Assembly: GCA_002373205.1 (NCBI GenBank)
Contig: DFJV01000018.1
Span: forward strand, 1 to 14,945
From: Treponema sp. UBA3662
Lineage (GTDB): Bacteria; Spirochaetota; Spirochaetia; Treponematales; Treponemataceae
Direction of reading: 5' to 3'
Length of the DNA: 14,945 nucleotides
The notes below the pieces were generated by a model. It made no database searches, had not been told where the DNA came from, and saw only the letters and a program-made list of their open reading frames with translations. This document shows positions 1-5,798 of this stretch, piece by piece. The position numbers and the translations under genes are program-made. How positions within the stretch are numbered: the stretch's first letter is position 1; every line of letters begins with the position of its first letter.

Positions 1-2
1 CG

Positions 3-80
3 GGGTTCCGGGTCTTGCGCCCTCCATTGCTTCGCAACGGGCTTCGCCCGCCCCTACGCCCGGGGCTAGGCTTTTTGGCA
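3..80 (+). repeat. Palindromic GC-rich intergenic repeat, copy 1
   Basis: This stretch aligns with the reverse strand of 9188-9262: both run GGGTTCCG, CTTGCGC, CTCCATTGC, CAACGG, a CTACGCC-like core, TAGGC and end TTGGCA/TAGGCA, with small insertions and substitutions. It folds into three adjacent hairpins: CCATTGC/GCAACGG (24-40), GGGC/GCCC (39-49) and GCCCC/GGGGC (50-66). It is the more degenerate of the two copies. It lies just upstream of the recO promoter and may continue beyond the window edge. I believe it is a dispersed repeat because two copies occur in 15 kb; its genome-wide copy number cannot be judged here. Confidence 0.7.
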
Positions 81-108
81 AGAAAGGGATCACGAGGCAT
101 TTTTTATG

Positions 109-137
109 GCGACAAAAAATGCAAAAAGTTCTATAAT
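109..137 (+). promoter_or_regulatory. Promoter of recO, suggesting a leaderless transcript
   Basis: A perfect TATAAT lies at 132-137 with GCGACA (4 of 6 matches to TTGACA) at 109-114 and an optimal 17-bp spacer. The expected transcription start, 6-8 bases after the -10 box, falls at 143-145, on the recO ATG at 144. No ribosome binding site precedes that ATG, which fits a leaderless mRNA. Confidence 0.6.
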
Positions 138-143
138 AGCCCC

Positions 144-929
144 ATGCCGGAACGTAACAAAAGCACACAAGCCATAATACTCTCGGTAAAGCAGCAGGGG
201 GAAAACAACAGAAGCGTCTGCATAGTCTCTCCAGACCGGGGAGTTTTTTACGCAACCCTTTACGGAGGTGCAAAAAGCAAGATGAGAAGCCTTGTCCAGC
301 CCTTCAACACAGGGCTTATCTACCTCTACGAAGACGAGCAAAGGCACTTCATAAAAATATCCGACTTTGACGTAAAAAGCTGCCACCTATCCCTTCATAC
401 GGACATTTACAAGATGATGGCGGCAAACCTTGCCTCAGAAATCCTCATAAAAACAAAATGTGCCGGTGACTACGCAGAGGCATTCAAACTGTTCAGCGCA
501 TTTTTACAAGGACTTGAACTCACGCAGGGCTTTGAATCAAGGACGGGAACAATCCGCTTCCTATGGCGCTACATAAGGCTGCTTGGACTCCAGCCGGACG
601 TAAACACATGCAGCTCATGCTCGGCACTCATTTCCACCCAGGCATCCCATGGCGGAACATACATCAGGCACATAAACGGATTTGCCTGCCGGGACTGCAC
701 CCCATCATTCAGCGAGGGGCAAAAATTCGCAAAGCAGGAAGCCCCAGCCCTCAGCAGCAGTTCCCTCTTCTACCTGAACGCAGTGAACACAATGCGCCCT
801 TCCACAGTACGCGGCATGGAACTTAGCCCCCAAAACGAATCCGAGCTAAAGAATTTTCTCTTTATGCTGATTGAGCAAGCACTTGGTTCCCGCCTAAATT
901 CCCTGGAAACCGGCAGAAGCATTCTGTAG
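144..929 (+). CDS. recO: DNA repair protein RecO
   Basis: Product of 261 residues, a normal length for RecO, the recombination mediator that works with RecR to load RecA onto SSB-coated single-stranded DNA (RecFOR pathway, cytoplasm). An N-terminal OB-fold-like segment spans about residues 8-80, beginning with the family-typical pattern around AIILSVKQQGENNRSV and the stretch YGGAKSK. A helical region follows, and then a four-cysteine zinc site: C156-x2-C159 and C182-x2-C185. The frame is open upstream to position 15, but that part is the palindromic repeat and would give an Arg/Pro-rich tail. The ATG at 144 places the RecO fold at the usual distance from the N-terminus and lies right after a TATAAT. 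No Shine-Dalgarno sequence is visible. The gene appears monocistronic, with a 364-bp gap after it. Confidence 0.9.
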   Translation: MPERNKSTQAIILSVKQQGENNRSVCIVSPDRGVFYATLYGGAKSKMRSLVQPFNTGLIYLYEDEQRHFIKISDFDVKSCHLSLHTDIYKMMAANLASEILIKTKCAGDYAEAFKLFSAFLQGLELTQGFESRTGTIRFLWRYIRLLGLQPDVNTCSSCSALISTQASHGGTYIRHINGFACRDCTPSFSEGQKFAKQEAPALSSSSLFYLNAVNTMRPSTVRGMELSPQNESELKNFLFMLIEQALGSRLNSLETGRSIL

Positions 930-1182
930 AAAAAGGATTTCCAATATCATTTATTCGTGTTTATAGAAATTGAAGTGGAAAACAAGTGCTTTTTACCTAA
1001 GGATTCTTGTAAGCAGACCAACTGGATGCACTGTAATGTAGACGGGGGTCGTGGCTAAAATTCATTTTGCGAGGTGCGTAACAGGTAGCGTAGCTTCAAG
1101 CCCCGAAGGGAGTCAGATTCCTATTACCTCGCACGTGGTTGTTGCAAACAACCCACTGGATTCTTCAGCCAGATTTTTCTGG

Positions 1183-1240
1183 TAGTGGAGCACAAAACTG
1201 ATTCCCATGACTGTGCAATGACTTCCCACTAGCAATTTTT
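1183..1240 (+). terminator. Terminator-like two-tier hairpin with T-tract
   Basis: TAGTGG (1183-1188) pairs with CCACTA (1226-1231), and GCACA (1190-1194) pairs with TGTGC (1212-1216) inside it. Five T residues follow at 1236-1240. The stems are short, the internal loops large and the T-tract is four bases away from the stem, so this is a weak terminator call. It would end either the recO transcript or an RNA encoded in the gap, just before the next promoter. Confidence 0.35.
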
Positions 1241-1252
1241 ACAAAAATCAAG

Positions 1253-1258
1253 TATAAT
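1253..1258 (+). promoter_or_regulatory. -10 box upstream of the phosphorylase operon
   Basis: A perfect TATAAT lies 35 bp before the start codon. The hexamer 17 bp upstream (TAGCAA at 1230-1235) is a poor -35 element, so the promoter may need an activator or rely on the -10 region. It leaves a leader of about 28 bases that holds a GGGGA ribosome binding site at 1279-1283. Confidence 0.5.
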
Positions 1259-1293
1259 CTTCTTATATTGTAAACAATGGGGATAAACTGAAA

Positions 1294-2625
1294 ATGAGAG
1301 CTGCTGATATTATCGTAAAGAAACGCGGAACTGGTTCAGTAAAGGGAGCCGAACTCACTCGCGAAGAAATAGAATTCCTTGTAGACGGATACGTAAACGG
1401 CCAAATTCCAGACTACCAGATGTCTGCCTTTATGATGGCCGTGTATTTTAACGGAATGACCTTTGAAGAGACTGGCTGCCTTACAGACAAAATGCTCCAT
1501 TCAGGCGACGTAATAGACCTTCATGGAAAAGAATCCAAGGGCTTGGTAGGCCCCTTCGTAGACAAACATTCTACTGGCGGCGTGGGAGACAAGATAAGCC
1601 TTCCCCTTGCCCCGATTGTGGCAGCTCTCGGGGTTCAGATTCCCATGATGAGCGGAAGAGGCTTGGGGCACACAGGCGGAACCCTGGACAAGCTTGAATC
1701 TATACAGGGCTACAACGTAAACCTAAGCGCAGAGGAATTTGAGCGCCTAATAGCAAAAACAGGTTTTGCAATGACAGGTCAGACGCAAAAAATTGCACCC
1801 GCAGACCGCAAGATGTATGCCCTGCGTGATGTTACAGGAACGGTGGAAAGCATTCCCCTCATCACAAGCTCCATACTTTCCAAGAAAGCCGCAGAAGGAA
1901 GCGATGCACTTGTCTTTGACGTAAAATACGGCCTTGGTGCCTTTATGAAAAGCGAAGAGGATGCAGAAAGACTTGCCACATTCCTTGTAAAAACATCCCA
2001 GGCCATGGGAAAAGAGGCATGTGCCCTTCTTACAAACATGGACAGCCCGCTTGGCAACAAAGTAGGAAACTATCTGGAAATAGAAGAGACCCTTGAATGC
2101 CTACAGGGAAAAGGCCCTGCAGACGTAATGGAACTTACATACGCTCTAGGTGCCCGCATGGCCTTATTCGGAAAGAAAGCAAAAACCGTGGAAGAAGGAA
2201 TAGAACTTTGCAAAAAAGCTGTTGAATCAGGAGCAGCCCTAAAGAAATTCCTTGAAAACATAAAGGATCAGGGTGGAGACCCGGACAAGCTTTTACAGGA
2301 ACAGGGAAAACGCCGCTCAAAATTCCACATGGAACTAAAGGCAGAAGAAAGCGGATACCTTTCAATAGATGCATACAAAATAGGAATTGCCTGCATAAAC
2401 TTGGGTGTTGGCAGAAACAAGACAACAGACAGCGTGGATGCAGACTCAGGACTTATATTCGCAAAAAAACAGGGCGACCTTGTTAAAAAGGGAGAAAAAA
2501 TCATTGATGTCTATGCAAAGGATGCAGGAGCACTGGTAACCGGCACTGCTGCTGTGGCAAAGGCACTCTCATATTCAGACCAAAAACCTGCAGAAAAAAA
2601 ATTAATACTCAAGGAAATAAAATAG
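1294..2625 (+). CDS. pdp: Pyrimidine-nucleoside phosphorylase (thymidine phosphorylase family)
   Basis: Product of 443 residues, the usual length for the family. It splits thymidine, deoxyuridine or uridine with phosphate to give the free base and (deoxy)ribose-1-phosphate, a cytoplasmic nucleoside-salvage step. The phosphate-binding segment KHSTGGVGDK is at 91-100. The family signature SGRGLGHTGGTLDKLES is at 120-136. The pyrimidine-contacting residues R178, S193 and K197 lie in the block RDVTGTVESIPLITSS and onward. The N-terminal IPDYQMSAFMMAVYFNGM is the classic alpha-domain segment. The overall pattern is closer to Bacillus Pdp than to E. coli DeoA, so a broad uridine/thymidine specificity is likely, and deoA is an alternative name. 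The ATG has GGGGA ten bases upstream. It is the first gene of an operon with recJ, whose start overlaps this stop. Confidence 0.95.
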   Translation: MRAADIIVKKRGTGSVKGAELTREEIEFLVDGYVNGQIPDYQMSAFMMAVYFNGMTFEETGCLTDKMLHSGDVIDLHGKESKGLVGPFVDKHSTGGVGDKISLPLAPIVAALGVQIPMMSGRGLGHTGGTLDKLESIQGYNVNLSAEEFERLIAKTGFAMTGQTQKIAPADRKMYALRDVTGTVESIPLITSSILSKKAAEGSDALVFDVKYGLGAFMKSEEDAERLATFLVKTSQAMGKEACALLTNMDSPLGNKVGNYLEIEETLECLQGKGPADVMELTYALGARMALFGKKAKTVEEGIELCKKAVESGAALKKFLENIKDQGGDPDKLLQEQGKRRSKFHMELKAEESGYLSIDAYKIGIACINLGVGRNKTTDSVDADSGLIFAKKQGDLVKKGEKIIDVYAKDAGALVTGTAAVAKALSYSDQKPAEKKLILKEIK

Positions 2626-4763
2626 TGTCCGTCTGGAATAAAAAAGTTATCTCAAAAGATGAACTGGAGAAATTCCGTTCAAAATATGGTCTTGACTCTT
2701 TAAGCGCAAGCATCATGCTTAGGCGTGGAATTACCCAGGGAAAAGACATTCTCTATTTTATGGAAGACGACCTGCGTTTCCAGCACAGCCCCTTCTCCTT
2801 TAACAGCATGGAAGATGCCGTTGACCGCATATTGGATGCCCAGGAGGAAAAAGAAAAAGTCCTTATCTTTGGCGACCGGGACGTAGACGGAGTAAGCGCA
2901 ACAACAGTTTTGTACGAGTGCCTTTGCGGACTTGGAATAGACGTGCAGTACAGGCTTCCCCAAGGAAACGATGCATACGGACTTAGCACAGAAGCCGTGG
3001 ACGACTTTGCCAGTCTTGGAGGAACGCTAATAATAACGGTTGACTGCGGAATCTCAAACATTGCAGAAATCCAGCATGCACAGGAAATTGGAATAGACGT
3101 AATTGTTACAGACCATCACAATCCGCCGGAAAACTTGCCACCTTCAACAATAATACTGGACCCTAAGCTTCCGGATTCAGGCTACCCTTTCCAGGATATT
3201 TCCGGTTGCGCGGTAGTTTACAAACTTGTATCTGCCCTTCGTTTTGCAAAGAGCGAATGGTACAAACAGGATGTTTGCCTTCTTGATGCAAGGGAAGAAG
3301 ATTCTCTTGTCCGCATTGAATGCATTAAAATACGAAACATGGTTCCCTGCGCGGCAAAGTTAAGCCTTCTTGCAGGAAGCGGCGAAAGCATAACAAGCAC
3401 AAGGCTCCCCTCTTACCTTAGCGGACAGGCAATACTTGTTTGGGACGCAGGCACGGTCAGGTCTCTTCTAAAGCAAGCGTTCGGTTCTTCCGCAGAATTC
3501 AACCTGGTGGACATAAGGGAACACTGCGCAAAATACTTCCCCAGCATAGCAAACCTACCGCTGGGTAAAATAAAAACAATGAGCAAGATTGCAAAATACG
3601 GCAATCATGAGCCTACGGAAATTGGCGGATTCTACAATATATTCGTAACATACACACAAACCGATTTTAGAAAAAAGTTTCCGGGATGCGCACAGGCAGA
3701 AGAAAGGGACATGCAGCTTGTAGCACTTGCGGCCTTGGCAGACATAATGCCCATGAAGAACGAAAACCGCCTTTTTGAAAACAATGCGATTGCCGCCATA
3801 AATGCTGGAAGGGTCCGCCCTGGGCTTATAGACCTTATGGCACGGCTTAACATGCTTGGAAGAAGGGTAAATGCAACAGACCTAAGCTGGGTTGTTGTTT
3901 CCCACCTTAACGCAGCAGGCAGGCTTGGCCACCCGGAACTTGCGGCAGAACTTTTTCTTAGCAAGGACGAAAAGCAGAGGGACTCGGTTGCGCAAAAAAT
4001 AATGGAGCTAAACAACCAGAGAAAGCAGCTTTCACAGGACGCATGGACTTACGCTGGCATTCAGGCAAAGACTTCCATTCCCTCCCACAACGGAAAACTT
4101 TGCGTAGTAATTGACGAAAGGCTTAACAGGGGTGTAAACGGAATTCTTGCAGGCAGGCTTGTTGCCACTTACAACATACCAGCAATAGCAGTTACCTTTG
4201 TGGAAAAAAACGCCATTGGATCCATGAGAAGCTGCAGGGGCGTGGATGTTACAAAATTCCTTGCAAAGATGGGAGACATCTTCATCAACTACGGAGGCCA
4301 TTCCGCTGCGGGAGGATTCAGCTTTGAGCGAGAAAAGCTTCCTATATTTGAAGAGAGGCTTAAGGAACTGTCCGTCACGCTTGAACTTTCAGAATCCAAG
4401 ACCGATACATTTAATGTGGATGCAGAAATTCCGCCGTCATTCCTTACGCCGGACCTTCTTAAGATTTCCGACAGGTTTGAACCCTTTGGAGAAGAAAACG
4501 GAGAGCTTCTTTTCCTTGCCAGGGGACTTCCTGTTTTAGACGGAATCATAATGGGCAAAGGGGAAAAGCAGCACCTTAAGATTACCGTAGGAAACGGTAG
4601 CTTTAAGTGGCCAGCCCTCTTTTGGAATGAAGCTGAACGCCTGCACCGGGACTTTGAGATTGGAGACACAGTTGACATTCTCTTTAACGTGCAGAGGAAT
4701 TGGTTCAACGGAGTGGAATCTCCCCAGCTGATTCTGCATGACATAAAGAAAAGTATTTGTTAA
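2625..4763 (+). CDS. recJ: Single-stranded-DNA exonuclease RecJ with a large internal insertion
   Basis: RecJ is a 5'-3' single-strand DNA exonuclease of the DHH family used in recombination and mismatch/base-excision repair. Visible motifs: DRDVDG (84-89, usual form DYDADG), D140 in TVDCG, DHH (163-165), ALADIMP (370-376), NAAGRLG (429-435), and the DHHA1 motif GGHSAAGGF (557-565). A C-terminal OB-like region lies at about 595-710. All expected metal ligands appear present, so it should be active. The protein is 712 residues, about 140 longer than typical RecJ. The extra material sits at roughly 210-357, between the DHH motifs and the ALADIMP segment (see its own entry). The start is GTG, overlapping the phosphorylase stop (TAGTG), with AAGGA nine bases upstream, so the two genes are probably translationally coupled. 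Confidence 0.92.
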   Translation: MSVWNKKVISKDELEKFRSKYGLDSLSASIMLRRGITQGKDILYFMEDDLRFQHSPFSFNSMEDAVDRILDAQEEKEKVLIFGDRDVDGVSATTVLYECLCGLGIDVQYRLPQGNDAYGLSTEAVDDFASLGGTLIITVDCGISNIAEIQHAQEIGIDVIVTDHHNPPENLPPSTIILDPKLPDSGYPFQDISGCAVVYKLVSALRFAKSEWYKQDVCLLDAREEDSLVRIECIKIRNMVPCAAKLSLLAGSGESITSTRLPSYLSGQAILVWDAGTVRSLLKQAFGSSAEFNLVDIREHCAKYFPSIANLPLGKIKTMSKIAKYGNHEPTEIGGFYNIFVTYTQTDFRKKFPGCAQAEERDMQLVALAALADIMPMKNENRLFENNAIAAINAGRVRPGLIDLMARLNMLGRRVNATDLSWVVVSHLNAAGRLGHPELAAELFLSKDEKQRDSVAQKIMELNNQRKQLSQDAWTYAGIQAKTSIPSHNGKLCVVIDERLNRGVNGILAGRLVATYNIPAIAVTFVEKNAIGSMRSCRGVDVTKFLAKMGDIFINYGGHSAAGGFSFEREKLPIFEERLKELSVTLELSESKTDTFNVDAEIPPSFLTPDLLKISDRFEPFGEENGELLFLARGLPVLDGIIMGKGEKQHLKITVGNGSFKWPALFWNEAERLHRDFEIGDTVDILFNVQRNWFNGVESPQLILHDIKKSIC
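3252..3695 (+). other. RecJ insertion resembling a decayed DnaQ-type (DEDD) exonuclease
   Basis: Residues 210-357 of RecJ have no counterpart in the standard RecJ core. Their order of motifs recalls DnaQ-fold exonucleases. VCLLDAREEDSLVRIECIKI (217-236) resembles the Exo I strand pair, with D221 kept but the paired Glu replaced by Arg. LSGQAILVWDAGTVRSLL (265-282) resembles the Exo II strand and helix, lacking the HN-x-x-FD pattern. LVDIREHCAKYFP (294-306), then the KIKTMSKIAKYGN segment and HEPTEIGGFYNIF (328-340), resemble the region up to Exo III, with the catalytic Asp absent. This fold assignment is my inference from pattern only. If right, the domain is catalytically dead and probably serves in binding or in interaction. 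Confidence 0.45.
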
Positions 4764-4791
4764 AATAAAACTATTATAGGAGACAAATTTT

Positions 4792-5793
4792 ATGAAACAA
4801 TTTAAGAAAATTCTTGCTGCAGCAGTCTTTGTGGCTGCGGCACTGCTCCCCACTTTTGCAAGGGAAGCAAGCTTTACAGGCGAAGACTACGAAATAAGGC
4901 TTTTCTATAACGATACCGCTGTTCCAGGAGATGCTGTTTTTGTAAGAATGAAGTTCATCCAGAACGGAAAAATGACAAAGGCAGACAAGGCACGCTTTAA
5001 CGCTACAACTGCGGTTCTTGAACTCTATAATGACGAAAAGAGACTGGACAAAGCCGCATTCTACGACCTTGAAAAAGACAGCGACAAGACAACACGCACA
5101 ATGCTTGCAGGAATCGGCCTTTCATCATGGTGGAAGAGCGACGCCAACTACCATCTTACTGTAAAATACAACCTTTACGGTGAACAGCCGCTGGAATTTG
5201 ACCTTCCCTTTGGACTTAACAACAAGGTTTTTGAATCTTTTACCATTGAGGCTACCCAGGGCATGACAAACATCCAGTCCGACAAGTCAGCAGAAAAGAT
5301 GAAGCAGATTGAGCGCCTTAACAAGGTTCTCTATGCGGTAAACCCTGAGGGAGTACACCAGACAAAGCCTTTCGTACAGCCAACAACTGTTACAAGACGC
5401 ACATCCATCTGCTTTGAGCGCAGAATCTACAAGTACACCAACGGCAAGGAAGTTTATAGCGCACACTACGGAACTGACTACGGAACAGGCACAGGCGCAA
5501 AAATAACATCATGTGCAGACGGAAAGGTAATGATTGCAGAAAACCGCGTTTCAACAGGATGGAGCGTTTGTATTGAACACCTTCCGGGTCTTTACAGCCT
5601 CTACTACCACATGAGCGAAATAAAGGTAAAAGAAGGAGACACCGTAAAAGCAGGAGACTTAATCGGCTTGAGCGGAGCCACAGGTTTTGCAACAGGCCCC
5701 CACCTGCACTGGGAAATGAGGCTTAACACGGTTCCTGTAAACCCTGACTTTTTCTGCCAGGACTTTACATTTGACTCAGTTGAGCACCAATAA
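4792..5793 (+). CDS. Secreted M23 (LytM-type) metallopeptidase
   Basis: Product of 333 residues. A signal peptide occupies about 1-23 (KQFKK, then an Ala-rich hydrophobic core, cleavage after TFA), with no lipobox. Residues 25-200 form a beta-rich N-terminal domain I do not recognise. The C-terminal part is an M23 domain: H225 and D229 in HYGTDYG, H273 in YYHM, and the HLH motif at 304-306 within GPHLHWEM. These are the full set of zinc ligands (H225, D229, H306) and catalytic histidines (H273, H304), so an active cell-wall endopeptidase cutting peptidoglycan cross-links in the periplasm is expected. The ATG has a good AGGAGA at 4778-4783. It lies 28 bp after recJ and is probably co-transcribed with it. 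Its stop faces the ligA stop across 5 bp. Confidence 0.9.
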   Translation: MKQFKKILAAAVFVAAALLPTFAREASFTGEDYEIRLFYNDTAVPGDAVFVRMKFIQNGKMTKADKARFNATTAVLELYNDEKRLDKAAFYDLEKDSDKTTRTMLAGIGLSSWWKSDANYHLTVKYNLYGEQPLEFDLPFGLNNKVFESFTIEATQGMTNIQSDKSAEKMKQIERLNKVLYAVNPEGVHQTKPFVQPTTVTRRTSICFERRIYKYTNGKEVYSAHYGTDYGTGTGAKITSCADGKVMIAENRVSTGWSVCIEHLPGLYSLYYHMSEIKVKEGDTVKAGDLIGLSGATGFATGPHLHWEMRLNTVPVNPDFFCQDFTFDSVEHQ

Positions 5794-5798
5794 AAAAG

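Larger units (their letters stand above)
930..1293. other. 364-bp non-coding gap with a chain of stem-loops
   Basis: No credible gene is present. From left to right, the sequence to about 1060 is largely featureless. A long hairpin spans 1068-1133: TGCGAGGT pairs with ACCTCGCA, and inside it AACAGG pairs with CCTATT and CCC-CGAA-GGG forms the tip. A second hairpin spans 1135-1156 (GTGG, TTGTT, loop GCA). A third spans 1169-1182 (CCAGA, TTTT, TCTGG). A two-tier hairpin spans 1183-1231 (TAGTGG/CCACTA outside, GCACA/TGTGC inside), followed by T5 at 1236-1240. The phosphorylase promoter lies at the right end. The stem-loop block could be a structured RNA ending at the T-tract, a distal recO terminator or a dispersed repeat. 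I could not match it to tmRNA, 6S, SRP, RNase P, T-box or cobalamin consensus elements. Confidence 0.5.

Noticed and set aside
15..143. In-frame upstream extension of recO from TTG at 15
   Set aside because: It translates the palindromic repeat into an Arg/Pro/Leu-rich tail, has no ribosome site and lies upstream of a strong promoter. RecO homologues start near the residue encoded at 144.
1011..1160. Known RNA gene or riboswitch (tmRNA, 6S, SRP, RNase P, cobalamin, T-box)
   Set aside because: I looked for the conserved sequence blocks of each class and found none, so only a generic structured region is reported.
3632..4015. 127-codon open frame opposite recJ
   Set aside because: Antisense to the conserved RecJ core with no ribosome site; a composition artefact.
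4289..4744. 151-codon open frame opposite recJ
   Set aside because: It lies wholly antisense to a conserved gene. Its product is rich in Ser/Arg/Leu with no motif, as expected for a shadow frame.
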